Below, one piece after another: positions 15,073 through 23,757 of a stretch of 64,000 nt of DNA. The notes under the pieces are model-generated. The model was not told the origin of the DNA. It did no database searches and saw only the letters and a program-made list of their open reading frames with translations. Origin of the DNA: Leidyana gryllorum EB-2025a (lineage: Eukaryota; Apicomplexa); contig JBLWGC010000061.1 of the NCBI GenBank assembly GCA_048772705.1, positions 1 through 64,000 of the forward strand, given 5' to 3'. Made by a program: the position numbers and the translations under genes. The first letter of the stretch is position 1. The number at the start of each line of letters is the position of its first letter.

Positions 15073-15144
15073 TGTCCGAGCCAGGAATCGAGCCTGGGTT
15101 TGCACGGCCACAACGTGCTGTCCTAACCACTAGACGACTCGGAC
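15073..15144 (-). tRNA. tRNA-His(GTG)
   Basis: Acceptor GTCCGAG/CTCGGAC, stem GCACG/CGTGC with TTGTGGC, T-loop CTCGATT (C54). The clearest His gene; G-1 is presumably added after transcription. Confidence 0.88.
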
Positions 15145-15247
15145 AATCTTTGAGCGAGACTGTAGAGGTAGCGAAGCATCGATCAGGATGGAATGGAACA
15201 GGAGCGTCAGACAAACTACGTTGTAAGAAGTCCACTCCTCAACTCCC

Positions 15248-15325
15248 GGTGGGACGGAATTTGCTCGTCGAATATCTGATGCCACCACTACCATCAGATG
15301 CGTTGCCATCTAAGCAACTCGGGCC
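15248..15325 (-). pseudogene. tRNA-Tyr relic
   Basis: GCATCTGATGGTAGTGGTGG keeps the outer stem but the anticodon is displaced; the T-loop is gone. Sister at 28487. Confidence 0.5.
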
Positions 15326-15487
15326 GTTAGAGTACTTCGGGGCGGTACACCGCAGGTCGTGCAATCTTACCGGAACCCGAGTCTGGCACCTTCGAGCACC
15401 CCGAAATCCGTGCCGTACTTCTGAGCTTGAGAGCGCCACTGTTGAGGGTCTGAGGTTGAGCCTTCGAACCTCGCAGCAGTTGGACGG

Positions 15488-15567
15488 CCGGGGGTAGCTC
15501 AGTTGGTAGAGCATCTGACTGTGGTGCTGGCATCAGGTAGTCGGCGGTTTGATTCCGTCCCACGGGA
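15488..15567 (+). pseudogene. Tyr-body tRNA with GTG (His) anticodon
   Basis: TCTGA/TCAGG stem and intron as in Tyr, but GTA is GTG, the acceptor end is CCACGGG and the T-loop TTTGATT. Confidence 0.6.
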
Positions 15568-15756
15568 AGTAGAGTGGTGGTTGGCAGACTGCTACTCAAC
15601 CTGATGGGTTTTGGCAGACATCGTTGATGGGCCAATTGGAATGAATCTGGCGAAGAGTCCATGCATATACAACTCAAATCTTGTCTTAGCTGTCGCAGCA
15701 GCATATCTTAGACAACCTTGAAGAGACGTGGCGTATTAAGTCAACAACTGACAGAC

Positions 15757-15827
15757 GGGCTGTTCTGGGAATCAAACCCAGCACTCCTTCCAGCCAAGGA
15801 AGGATCATACCACTAGACCAAACAGCC
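15757..15827 (-). pseudogene. tRNA-Pro relic, 6-base anticodon loop
   Basis: CTTCC-TTGGCT-GGAAG, one loop base short; T-loop TTTGATT. Confidence 0.65.
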
Positions 15828-15911
15828 GACTGGTCGGTGGTGCGAATTGCTGGTAGAGTCGGGAGACTGGTCAATGTCAAGAACCACCAAATGCTATGGG
15901 GTCTGCACAGC

Positions 15912-15984
15912 GGGCGACTAGCTCAAATGATATAGCACTCGCTTAACATGCGAGAGATACTGGGATCGATTTCCAGGTCGTCCA
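15912..15984 (+). tRNA. Ala-body tRNA with AAC (Val) anticodon
   Basis: CTCGC-TTAACAT-GCGAG. Ala acceptor with G3:T70 is intact, so alanyl charging is expected; D-loop (ATGATATAGC) is altered, which lowers confidence in expression. Confidence 0.65.
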
Positions 15985-16079
15985 AAGTACGTACGGCTGC
16001 ACGTGGCGGGAGTCACTCTGAAGGGTCGCAGACCACAAGTGCGAGAGAAGGGCAGTCAGTGTCTGGGGTGCCTCTGAAA

Positions 16080-16152
16080 CGGTCCTGGCAGGTTTCGAAC
16101 CTGCGACTTTGTGGTTAACAGCCACACGCTCTGCCGACTGAGCTACAAGACT
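16080..16152 (-). tRNA. tRNA-Asn(GTT)
   Basis: Position 1 is A opposite C72; otherwise intact. Confidence 0.87.
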
Positions 16153-16263
16153 CAGCTACAATGTTTCAGAGGTTGGTAGAGAGACCCTCCTCTTTCTACC
16201 GCAGGATTCTGCAACCTTGCAAGAGGGTACGGCTCTCGGCGAAAGCTGCAGCTGAGGGAGTTG

Positions 16264-16336
16264 TCCACTGTAGTCTAAGTGGCTAGGATATGCGGCTCTC
16301 ACCCGCACGATCCGGGTTCAAGTCCCGGCAGTGGAA
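16264..16336 (+). tRNA. tRNA-Glu(CTC)
   Basis: Complete; neighbour of a Lys gene on the opposite strand, as at 23176 and 28839. Confidence 0.94.
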
Positions 16337-16383
16337 ATCCAGCTGAGTGTGCTTCCATTCTTACTTCCAGGGAAATAGATCCA

Positions 16384-16456
16384 CACCGCCCGCGGGGCTC
16401 GAACCCGCGACTGCAAGATTAAGAGTCTTGCGCTCTACCGACTGAGCTAGGGCGGC
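16384..16456 (-). tRNA. tRNA-Lys(CTT)
   Basis: Acceptor GCCGCCC/GGGCGGT perfect; best CTT copy. Confidence 0.95.
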
Positions 16457-16515
16457 AGGAAACCAAGGACACAAAACTCGATAGCCTGACATCTAAAGTG
16501 GCTTTGGTACCCGAT

Positions 16516-16568
16516 TGTCCGGGTCGTCTAGTGCTTACAACAACCCAGCCCGAATCCTGGCTTCGATA
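16516..16568 (+). pseudogene. tRNA-His relic without anticodon
   Basis: GTCCGGGTCGTCTAGTGC fused to a His T-arm. Confidence 0.5.
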
Positions 16569-16686
16569 GTATGTCCCCGATGTCTCGAATGCGAGATGTA
16601 GGTGAAGTTTGTCCGAACCCAGGATCGGGCGTAGCTGCCCTCCTCTCTTGATCGCTACACACTTCCATTTGACGGCTCCGTTAGTC

Positions 16687-16759
16687 GGCGCTATGGCCTA
16701 ATGGATATGGCATCGGTCTACGGAACCGGGGATTCTGGGGTCGAGTCACGGTAGCGTCT
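16687..16759 (+). tRNA. tRNA-Arg(ACG), weak T-arm
   Basis: Acceptor GGCGCTA/TAGCGTC and loop CTACGGA intact; T-loop GTCGAGT and a broken T-stem pair. Confidence 0.7.
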
Positions 16760-16872
16760 GGGGGAATGACCGGGTTGCAGCCTGTTGAGTCAACAACTCA
16801 GATCCTGTCTTAGCTGTCAGGGACGTTGTCGGGGATGGGTCGAGTGCCGTGTTGGGTCAACAACTATCAGAC

Positions 16873-16944
16873 GGGCTGTTCTGGGAATCGAACCCAGGAC
16901 TCTTTCCACCCTAAGGAAGGATCATACCACCAGACCAAACAGCC
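16873..16944 (-). tRNA. tRNA-Pro(AGG)
   Basis: One extra A in the 3' anticodon stem (GGAAA), otherwise intact. Confidence 0.87.
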
Positions 16945-17033
16945 GCCTAGTCGGTGGTTCAACCTGCTGGGTACAGTCGAGAGACTCGTCTCACTATGTG
17001 AAGTATCCCTCAATGCCACGAGGTAGGCACAGA

Positions 17034-17105
17034 GGGAGGCTAGCCCAGATGATGAAACGGTGCTTAGTGCACGAAAGGTTGTGGGATCGATTCTCAGCCC
17101 ATCCA
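17034..17105 (+). pseudogene. Ala-like tRNA relic
   Basis: Same family as 2881 and 48415; loop TTAGTGC. Confidence 0.5.
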
Positions 17106-17208
17106 AACTAGATAGGTGGAACCCTCGCTGGAGTAGTCTAGTTGGCCTATCAACGCTGTCTGCCAAAACCATCGGGTTGAGTAGTACTTTGCCAATCACC
17201 ACTCTACT

Positions 17209-17288
17209 TCTGGTGGGACGGAATCGAACCGCCGACTATCTGATGCCAGCACTACAGTCAGATGCTCTACCAACTGAGCTACCCCCGG
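17209..17288 (-). tRNA. tRNA-Tyr(GTA) with short intron
   Basis: Stem TCTGA/TCAGA perfect, intron region TGCTGGC after G37, T-loop TTCGATT. One acceptor mismatch (CCACCAG). Confidence 0.87.
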
Positions 17289-17327
17289 CCGTCCAACTGC
17301 TCCGGGGGTCCGAAAGGCTCAACCCGA

Positions 17328-17389
17328 GATCCTCGCCCTTTCGGACTGCGGTCTGAGCACAGCGCCTCAGACAACTCGGCCATCTTGCC
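17328..17389 (-). pseudogene. tRNA-Leu(CAG), T-arm replaced
   Basis: Breaks at the same point of the variable arm as 2612 and 48698, facing a Tyr gene. Confidence 0.55.
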
Positions 17390-17480
17390 ACAGTGTTGTT
17401 GGTTCATCGCTCCACGCGTTTTTTGTCCGTGAGCCAAAATACAAAGACTTCTGGGATTGGAGGCCGGCGTGTTCAGAGCG

Positions 17481-17552
17481 TCCGAGATAGTATAGTGGTT
17501 AGCATTTCCGCCTGTCACGCGGAAGACCCGGGTTCGATTCCCGGTCTCGGAG
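17481..17552 (+). tRNA. tRNA-Asp(GTC)
   Basis: Complete; D-arm has AGC instead of AGT. Confidence 0.93.
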
Positions 17553-17607
17553 CACAGGTGGTTTCGCTTAAGATTCTCTCCTTTGGTTCTCGCTGAAAGT
17601 TGGGAGT

Positions 17608-17678
17608 TACACCACCGAGGATTCACCTCAGACTTTCTGCGTGCGAAGCAGACGTCGTAACCACTAGACCATAGCTGC
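17608..17678 (-). pseudogene. Val-body tRNA with CGC anticodon
   Basis: TCTGC-TTCGCAC-GCAGA. T-loop lost (TGAATCC) and acceptor mispaired. Confidence 0.6.
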
Positions 17679-17741
17679 ACGGATGGTGCCCGCAGCCCAA
17701 GAGAAGTGGCGAAGTTTCAGGAGTAGTGAGGACCAGTTCCA

Positions 17742-17813
17742 AGGTCGCGCCGGAAATCGAACCCAGGTCGGGAGATTCAAAGTCTCCAGTGCTAACCACT
17801 ACACCACGCAACC
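17742..17813 (-). tRNA. tRNA-Gln(TTG)
   Basis: T-stem has one mismatch (GATTTCCGG). Confidence 0.88.
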
Positions 17814-17910
17814 GAACCAGCCCTTCTTCAAGAGTTGATTGAGCCATCCGGACCGGAGCTTCCCCACACATGCAAAACGGGTTTTTCCACTAACCTCCAA
17901 ATATTCAACT

Positions 17911-17983
17911 GGCTCTTGTAGCGCAGTCGGCAAAGCGTGTGATTGTTAAATACCAAGTCGCAGGTCCGCGGTCTACGGCATCC
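17911..17983 (+). pseudogene. Asn-like tRNA relic (GTT)
   Basis: As 10510. Confidence 0.5.
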
Positions 17984-18691
17984 TGGACCATATTGCGATG
18001 CCAAAGTCTATCCAAGGGCTACAGGGCACCCTTCATAGGTCGTAACTCGTGGCTGTTGTAACCCCAAGTCGCTACTCAAGGGGAACGAGGCCCAGTTCTC
18101 ATCTCTGCATACTTTCGACCACAAGTCAGACTTAGAACCAAGTTAATATTTTTGCCGACAAGTCTACCACGAATATGTCGCACACGACGGCGCAAAACAA
18201 GAACCACGACTTGTTGTACCAAGTGCAAAAGTTATCTTAGGCCGCCTCTTGCCTAGTCCAACTCTGACTTAGCCAACTTTGCTTGCGTGTGTCCCTCACT
18301 CTGGTGTCTCTCTCACTCTACCCATGTGTCAGTCGCTCGCACTCTTGCGGAGCCTCGCGCTGGACACACACGGTAGTTCTCCCCGACACCACACTCTGAT
18401 CATTCATGCGAGTGTCTGCACAGTTACACTGTCACAGAGAGTTCAGACCGCTAGGGTGCATGAGCCTTTACGCTTTAGTAGTAGTTGCTTTACGTTGGTT
18501 AATAATGCCTTTTCACCATCTTATACATGCCCCTATATAAGTGCCAAATATGTAGGGAAGTATCCAGATGGATGTTAATTCGATTGGAAATTTCACCAAG
18601 TCGAATTTGGCAACCCGATAGGAAGTTGACCATCAGGCAAACACGAACTACAACAGTGGCTAAATACCGGCAGGTGCCGTCGTACGAAGTT
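17984..18691. other. 708-base stretch without recognisable tRNA
   Basis: The longest gap in the island. It has more homopolymer T and CA/CT-rich sequence (for example TCTCTCACTCTACCC) than elsewhere. A frame of 99 codons at 18279-18578 shows no family I know. No T-arm or B box was seen after about 18080. Confidence 0.7.
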
Positions 18692-18764
18692 TGGACGACC
18701 TGGGCATCGATCCCAGTACCTCTCGCATGCTAAGCGAGTGCTCTACCATGTGAGCTAGTCGCCC
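18692..18764 (-). tRNA. tRNA-Ala(AGC)
   Basis: Complete; D-arm CTCACATGG. Confidence 0.92.
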
Positions 18765-18852
18765 GCTGTGCAGACCGCATCGCATTTCTTGGTTCTCGAC
18801 ATAGTATGACCACTCTCTCGACTGCACCCAACGGATTGCACCACCGACAGGC

Positions 18853-18924
18853 GGCTGTTTGGTCTAGTGGTATGATTCTTCCTTCGGGTGGAAGAAGTCC
18901 TGGGTTCGATTCCCAAAACAGCCC
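18853..18924 (+). tRNA. tRNA-Pro(CGG)
   Basis: Loop TTCGGGT; T-stem/acceptor joint AAAACAGCC has one substitution. Confidence 0.9.
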
Positions 18925-19000
18925 GCTTTGTTGTATCTTGACCCAACCTGCCTGGCAGCATGGTTCTGGGTTCGGGTGATTCCTCGGAGAAATTCGGAGG

Positions 19001-19073
19001 GGGAGTGTATCTCAGTCGGTAGTGCGTAGGTCTCATAATCCTGAAGTCGGGAGTTCGATCCTCTCCACTCCCA
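19001..19073 (+). tRNA. tRNA-Met(CAT), elongator
   Basis: D-arm TATCTCAGTCGG and T-stem CGGGA, each one base from the consensus copy. Confidence 0.85.
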
Positions 19074-19117
19074 CGGTCGGAATCGAAACCGCCGACAAAC
19101 TCATCATGCTATCGTTT

Positions 19118-19188
19118 TGCATCTGTCGGGAATCGCACACAGGTTATCTCGATGGCAGCGAGCGACTCTTCCACCAGATCACAGATGC
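19118..19188 (-). pseudogene. Gly(GCC)-like tRNA with altered T-arm
   Basis: Same lesion as 7551; additional change in the D-arm. Confidence 0.55.
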
Positions 19189-19254
19189 AGAACACGATCT
19201 TGTGAATCTTGCGCGTGGTGACAGCCATTCCTCTTAAGCCTATCGATGCATCAA

Positions 19255-19326
19255 AGCCTTCTGCCGGAATCGAACCGGCGACTTCTCGCTGACGAAGCGA
19301 ATGCTCTGCCTCTAAGCTAAGAAGGC
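19255..19326 (-). tRNA. tRNA-Thr(CGT)
   Basis: Loop TTCGTCA as in 7688; stem TTCGC/GCGAG. Confidence 0.83.
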
Positions 19327-19414
19327 AATGCAGGCCGAAGATCACGAATCAGATACTATTGACGGAGATTGCTGGGCACTTTGCTCGAGTATTCCACCGA
19401 CCTCAACCACTGAC

Positions 19415-19482
19415 TTCCACCGGACTTGAGCCCGGAGCTTGCGGGTGAGGCCGCATGTCCTAGCCACTCAGACTACAGTGGA
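19415..19482 (-). pseudogene. tRNA-Glu relic, 6-base loop
   Basis: TGCGG-CCTCAC-CCGCA is one base short; three bases are also missing from the T-stem. Confidence 0.7.
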
Positions 19483-19546
19483 CAACATTCCACAGCGAAG
19501 GCAGCTAGTCAGCCAAATCATCGAAGTAAAGTGCTGAGCATTTGGC

Positions 19547-19619
19547 TACCTACGGCGAGACTCGAACTCGCAGCCTTTGGATTAGAAGTCCAACGCGCTA
19601 TCCATTGCGCCACATGGGC
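19547..19619 (-). tRNA. tRNA-Arg(TCT)
   Basis: D-arm TGGCGCAATGG, stem TTGGA/TCCAA with CTTCTAA, no intron. Acceptor GCCCATG/CGTAGGT has one mismatch that 53581 lacks. Confidence 0.88.
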
Positions 19620-19709
19620 CGCGGCTTTTCCGACTAAATTGAAATAACAACATTCACATTTTTGGACCACGCGTCAGCCGTTTCTCTGCAGCCAAAGTTG
19701 CATGGAGTT

Positions 19710-19782
19710 TGGACGACCTGGGTATTGATCCCAGTACCTCTCGCATGCAAAGCGAGCGCTCTACCATCTGAGCTAGCCGCCC
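19710..19782 (-). tRNA. tRNA-Ala(TGC)
   Basis: Intact; its copy at 53743 has TAC. Confidence 0.92.
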
Positions 19783-19840
19783 AGGCGCACAGATGAGAAG
19801 CTATGGCATCCAGTGGGTGACCAAGCGCCCATACAACGGC

Positions 19841-19920
19841 TGACAAGAGTGGGATTCGAACCCACGCCCTTTCGGACTGCGGCCTTAACACAGCGCCTTA
19901 GACCACTCGGCCATCTTGCC
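19841..19920 (-). tRNA. tRNA-Leu(AAG)
   Basis: Complete. Its block copy at 53876 is CAG. Confidence 0.94.
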
Positions 19921-20015
19921 GGAGTGTGTTTGGCTCGCCGTTCCACCCATTTCCTGTCGGTGAAATCTCAAAATGCGAGGACTTCTGAGGCTGAAGGCCG
20001 GCGTGTTGACGAGCG

Positions 20016-20083
20016 TGCGAGATTAAGTAGTGGTCAGTATTTCCGCCTGTCACGCGGAACACCCGGGTTCGATTCTTGGAGCA
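20016..20083 (+). pseudogene. tRNA-Asp(GTC) relic
   Basis: D-arm shortened and the 3' end of the T-arm replaced; 20084 onward matches the region after 1290. Confidence 0.6.
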
Positions 20084-20193
20084 GTTCCAGCCCTCACAGC
20101 TGCTGCAACTCAGATTTTGCCTCAGCTGGTCTGGACTTCATCCGGGATGGTACGAGTGGGAGCCGCGTATAGTAGCCGACCTTGGAGAGACGT

Positions 20194-20252
20194 GGCATTG
20201 AAGCCAGGACTTCTTCCACCCGAAGAAAGAACCATATAGCTAGACCAAACAG
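20194..20252 (-). pseudogene. tRNA-Pro relic
   Basis: Copy of the 1411 relic. Confidence 0.5.
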
Positions 20253-20262
20253 CCCCCTGTGG

Positions 20263-20335
20263 GTGCCTCAGGTACTGGCAGGTTCTAAACCTGCGACTTC
20301 GTGGCTAAGAGACTTACCTCTGATGGCTGAGCTAC
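20263..20335 (-). pseudogene. Asn-like tRNA relic
   Basis: Copy of the 1490 relic. Confidence 0.45.
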
Positions 20336-20384
20336 GATGATTGGAGTTTGCGAGCAGCTTGCAGGTGCCCAGTCGATGCAGTCG

Positions 20385-20456
20385 GGCCTTCTGCCGGAAA
20401 AGAACCGGCGACCTTTCGCTTACTAAGCGAATGCTCTGCCCCTGAGCTAAGAAGGC
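20385..20456 (-). tRNA. tRNA-Thr(AGT), B box mutated
   Basis: Cloverleaf good, but the T-loop reads TTCTTTT in place of TTCGATT, so internal Pol III promotion should be weak. Confidence 0.7.
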
Positions 20457-20526
20457 AATGCAGGCCGAAGATCACGAATCAGTCACTATTGACGGGGATT
20501 GCTGGAGCACTTCGTGCTCCAGTAGC

Positions 20527-20599
20527 TTCCACTGCCGGGACTTGAACCCGCATCGCGCGGGTGAGAGCCGCATATCCTAGCCACTTAGACTACAGTGGA
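20527..20599 (-). tRNA. tRNA-Glu(CTC)
   Basis: Variable loop GCGATGC, otherwise complete. Confidence 0.91.
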
Positions 20600-20739
20600 C
20601 AAGTGCCCGAGTTGAGGCTTTGGACGAGAGCCGTACCGTCTTGAGATCAGGTGGAGGGTTGGGTCAAGCGACGACGAACGGGCTCATCGGATACGTGTGT
20701 CCAAAGACACACGCCCCTTTCACAGCCCGGAAGCTCCGT

Positions 20740-20812
20740 GCAGCCATGGTCTAGTGGTCACGACGTCTGCTTTACACGCAGAAGGTCCCGAGTTCGATCC
20801 TCGGTGGCTGTA
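20740..20812 (+). tRNA. tRNA-Val(TAC)
   Basis: Loop TTTACAC, only TAC gene on a Val body that I see. All stems pair. Confidence 0.93.
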
Positions 20813-20871
20813 GCTCGCAACTTTCAGCGGGAACCAAAGGGGAGAATCTTAAGCGAAACCAACTAAGTGTG

Positions 20872-20943
20872 CTCCGAGACCGGGAATCGAACCCGGGTCT
20901 TCCGCGTGACAGGCGGAAATACTCACCACTATACTATCTCGGA
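20872..20943 (-). tRNA. tRNA-Asp(GTC)
   Basis: D-arm GTGAGT; complete. Confidence 0.93.
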
Positions 20944-21037
20944 CACTCCGAGCACGCCGGCCTCCAACCCCAAAAGTCCTTTCATTTTGAGATTCCAAGG
21001 ATAGAAAACGCGTGGAGCGGCGAGCCAACAACGCCCC

Positions 21038-21117
21038 GTGAACATGGCCGAGTGGTCTAAGGCGCTGTGCGCACACCGGAGTCCGAGAGGGCGTGGGTTC
21101 GAATCCCACTTTTGTCA
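21038..21117 (+). pseudogene. tRNA-Leu relic (CAC)
   Basis: CTGTG-CGCACAC-CGGAG no longer pairs, and the 5' acceptor is GTGAACA. Sister gene 33801 has GAG. Confidence 0.6.
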
Positions 21118-21151
21118 GGTTACGCCCTAAACGGGAAAAACATAGTCTGAG

Positions 21152-21223
21152 TGGGCCCAGAGTGATTTGAACACACAACCTTCTGATCTGAAGTCAGACG
21201 CGCTACCGTTGCGCCATAGGCCC
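21152..21223 (-). tRNA. Trp-body tRNA with TCA anticodon (reads UGA)
   Basis: Trp tRNA family, as at 33917 and 43051: acceptor GGGCCTA/TGGGCCC pairs fully with one T:G, better than in the CCA copies. The D-arm TGGCGCAACGG is unchanged and stem TCTGA/TCAGA holds CTTCAGA, so C34 is T. The T-loop is TTCAAAT, as in standard eukaryotic Trp, with one T-stem mismatch. It would read UGA, normally stop, while keeping most Trp features; Trp synthetase recognises C34 in many eukaryotes, so charging is uncertain. It is too short to be a tRNA-Sec. It may be a suppressor, a mark of code reassignment, or a chance mutation. Confidence 0.85.
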
Positions 21224-21287
21224 AAAAACATCCCCCGTTCCAGACTCATTGCCTTGTGGTCAGGAGTGGAGGTTTCATTCCATCTTC

Positions 21288-21374
21288 AGGGCACGCGCGG
21301 AGCTGAACCGCGGACTTGCTGATCTGCAGTCTGCTGATCTGCAGTCAACTGCTCTGCCACTGAGCTTCGTACCC
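21288..21374 (-). tRNA. tRNA-Cys(GCA) with 15-base anticodon-arm duplication
   Basis: 87 bases instead of 72. GACTGCAGATCAGCA occurs twice in tandem, so two GCA anticodons are present. The outer arms (GGGTACG/CGTGCCC, CGCGG T-stem) are sound. Likely non-functional unless the extra segment is removed. Confidence 0.8.
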
Positions 21375-21730
21375 AGAACTGCCCCTCATACTCGCTCAAC
21401 TCGATTCTGTCTTCTCATTTGAAGCAAAACGGCCGTGCACGTCGTGACCACTAGACCATGGCTGCACGGAAGGTCCCGCAGACCAAGAGGAGTGGTGAGG
21501 TTTCACAAAGTAGTGCATTTGGCCATGTGGCCAGCTCGCTCTCTGTCCCGTCACTCCAACCTTTGTAGTCTGTTGGGCTGACACGCGGCTCCCACATACT
21601 ACGGAAGTTCCAGCTCTGGGAGTAGAGCCACTTCACATGTCAGGCTATCGGGTTTTGTGCCCTTTGATCCATCGATAGGCTGTCTAACAACGGCTGTCAC
21701 CACGTACAAAATGCAGCAAGATTATGTTCT
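21375..21730. other. Spacer with a Val 5' fragment
   Basis: Only a minus-strand piece at 21443-21468 (GCAGCCATGGTCTAGTGG type) is recognisable; the rest shows no tRNA signature. Confidence 0.6.
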
Positions 21731-21801
21731 GCATCTGTGGTCTAGTGGTAGAATGTCTCGTTGCCATCGAGACGACCCGGGTTCGATTCCCGGCAGATGC
21801 A
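21731..21801 (+). tRNA. tRNA-Gly(GCC)
   Basis: Complete. Confidence 0.95.
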
Positions 21802-21865
21802 GATGAGATAGCACATGGTTGAGTTTCATGCGTGAGTTGTTGTCTGCCCCTCCAATCAGACCACA

Positions 21866-21947
21866 CGACAACTGCTGGATTTGAACCAGCGCGGGCCAGG
21901 CCCAGTAGATTTCTAGTCTACCCCCTTAATCAGTCGGGCAAGTTGCC
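21866..21947 (-). tRNA. tRNA-Ser(AGA)
   Basis: D-arm has GATTAAGG; T-loop TTCAAAT intact. Confidence 0.9.
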
Positions 21948-22004
21948 ACCTGTTGGACTTGGCATTTTGCGGCCAGTGGCTTCACATACGCTTCGCGCGC
22001 TGCC

Positions 22005-22066
22005 CGAACCCGGGGTCTGTCTCAAAAGTCATGCGCTCTACCGACGGACTTGGGGCGGCAAGGAAG
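22005..22066 (-). pseudogene. tRNA-Lys relic
   Basis: Shorter form than 4800, same position after Ser. Confidence 0.4.
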
Positions 22067-22159
22067 CTCGGACTTAGTAACAAATTCCATTCGTATTGAT
22101 AGTGGAATCTTGGGCCTTCCTCGGGTACAGGGCGAATGCGTATCAAAGATCCACTCACT

Positions 22160-22233
22160 TGGTCACGCCCGGGCTCCAGTCGCGGACTCAGAAGTTATCA
22201 GGCTCACGCTCTGACCGACTGGAATATGCGACC
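22160..22233 (-). pseudogene. Ile-like tRNA relic (GAT)
   Basis: As 4961. Confidence 0.55.
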
Positions 22234-22476
22234 GCTTCAGAGTTGAGGTGAACAGTCACTAGCCGGAGGAGCGAGTGATGTGCTCAGCAAAACCCCATTA
22301 CTGGGATTGAAGCGGCCGCTCAGACCTTCGTCCACCCCGCCAAACAGTCATTCCAGAGCCAAATACTGACATCGAGAAGGGGGTGTACCTACACCACTAA
22401 AAGTTCGCACGGGAATCCCGACGGAAGGTGCGCTGGTCCGGATGGCTGTACCGACTCTTTTAGGATGGGCCGAACC

Positions 22477-22548
22477 GGTTGCGTGGTGTAGTGGTTAGCA
22501 CCGGAGACTTTGAATCTCCCGACCTGGGTTCGTTTCCCGGCGCGACCT
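22477..22548 (+). tRNA. tRNA-Gln(TTG)
   Basis: T-loop TTCGTTT; stems intact. Confidence 0.88.
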
Positions 22549-22612
22549 TGGCACTGGTCCTCCGTACTCCCTGAAACTTCGCCACTCCTCTTGGGCTGCG
22601 GGGACCATCCGT

Positions 22613-22685
22613 GCAGCTATGATCTAGTGGTCACGACGTCTGCTTAACACGAAGAAGGTCCCGAGTTCAATCCTCGGTGGCTGTA
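22613..22685 (+). tRNA. tRNA-Val(AAC)
   Basis: One anticodon-stem mismatch (GAAGA); acceptor GCAGCTA/TGGCTGT pairs by wobble. Confidence 0.83.
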
Positions 22686-22795
22686 ACTCGCATCTTTCAG
22701 GTGAGCACCACGAAATCTAGAGGGGAAGACGATCTGTTCCCAGAGAGTGGTCATACTATGTCGAGAACCAAGAAATGTGATGCGGTCTGCACAGC

Positions 22796-22868
22796 GGGCG
22801 ACTAGGTCAAATGGTAGAGCGCTCGCTTAGCATGCGAGAGGTACTGGGATCGATGCCCAGGTCGTCCA
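22796..22868 (+). tRNA. tRNA-Ala(AGC)
   Basis: Acceptor and anticodon arm perfect with G3:T70; D-stem TAGGTC has one change. Confidence 0.9.
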
Positions 22869-22985
22869 AAGTACGTACGGTAGCACGTGGCGGGAGCCAA
22901 ACCCAACCTTACATTTTTGAAGGGTCGCAGACCACAAGTGCCATTGCGAGAGCAGCACAGTCACTGTCTAGGGTGCCTCTGAAAG

Positions 22986-23058
22986 CGGTCCTGGAAGGTT
23001 TCGAACCTGCGACTTTGTGGTTAACAGCGACACGCTCTGCCGACTGAGCTACAAGACC
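22986..23058 (-). tRNA. tRNA-Asn(GTT)
   Basis: Anticodon stem TGTCG/CCACA has one mismatch; acceptor intact; one T-stem change (GGAAGG). Confidence 0.83.
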
Positions 23059-23175
23059 CAGCTAAAGTGTTTCAGAAGTTGGTATAGAGATCCTCCTTTC
23101 TGTACCACAGGAGTCTGCAACCACGTCTAGTCAAGAGGGTACGGCTCTCAGCCAAAGCTGCGGCTAAGTGACTTG

Positions 23176-23248
23176 CCCACTGTAGTCTAAGTGGCTAGGA
23201 TGTGCGGCTCTTACCCGCACGATCCGGGTTCAAGTCGCGGGAGTGGAA
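23176..23248 (+). tRNA. Glu-body tRNA with CTT (Lys) anticodon, weak
   Basis: TGCGG-CTCTTAC-CCGCA. Acceptor 5' CCCACTG and the T-stem (CGCGGGAG) carry mismatches, so less convincing than 47777. Confidence 0.65.
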
Positions 23249-23308
23249 ATCCAGCTGAGTGTGCTTGTGGGCAACAGTTCAATTCTTACTCCCAGGGAAA
23301 TAGATTCA

Positions 23309-23381
23309 CACCGCCCGCGGGGCTCGAACCCGCGACTGCAAGATTAAGAGTCTTGCGCTCTTCCGACTGAGCTAGGGCGGC
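23309..23381 (-). tRNA. tRNA-Lys(CTT)
   Basis: Complete; D-loop GGAAGAGC. Confidence 0.94.
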
Positions 23382-23757
23382 AGGAAAGCAAGGACAAAAA
23401 CCCGATAGCCTGGCATCTGAAGTGGATTCGCTCCCAGAGCTGGTACCCACCAGGTCGTTGGCGTGACCGGCGGGAATATAACTTTCATACCATGTCGGAG
23501 GCGCGTGACCCCCCAACCTTAGAGCCCAGCCTTTCCATTCTCTAGCTTCGACAGACAGGGAACGCTTGGAGTGGCCGGACAGGACCCGAGCTGGTACGAT
23601 GGCTGAGGGACTGCTACATCAAATGTATTGCATTCTTCCGAATGCGCTGGGCCAGCAAATGAGGTCCGACTTGGTATCACATTCAATTCATGTTGATGGT
23701 GGAATGTTGGGGCTGCTTCGGGTTCGGGGCAATTCAGTAACAAAAATTCGGCCCACT
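23382..23757. other. Spacer, no gene recognised
   Basis: 376 bases. The first part resembles the 5' flank of the Lys gene at 69, reversed. Nothing else recognised. Confidence 0.6.

Larger units (their letters stand above)
19330..19990. repeat. 0.65-kb block, direct copy at 53370-54010
   Basis: Glu relic, Arg(TCT), Ala and Leu keep order and spacing (offset about 34034). A further inverted copy of the first part lies at 61010-61380. Confidence 0.9.

Noticed and set aside
18000-18100. Possible 5S rRNA or SL RNA in the gap
   Set aside because: No 5S internal control region or spliced-leader signature could be recognised by eye.
18279-18578. 99-codon frame in the tRNA-free gap
   Set aside because: Low-complexity, Ser/His/Cys-rich, no recognisable family; not enough to call a gene.
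21152-21223. Selenocysteine tRNA for the TCA anticodon
   Set aside because: Sec tRNA is about 87-90 bases with a long acceptor and variable arm; this one is 72 bases and matches Trp.
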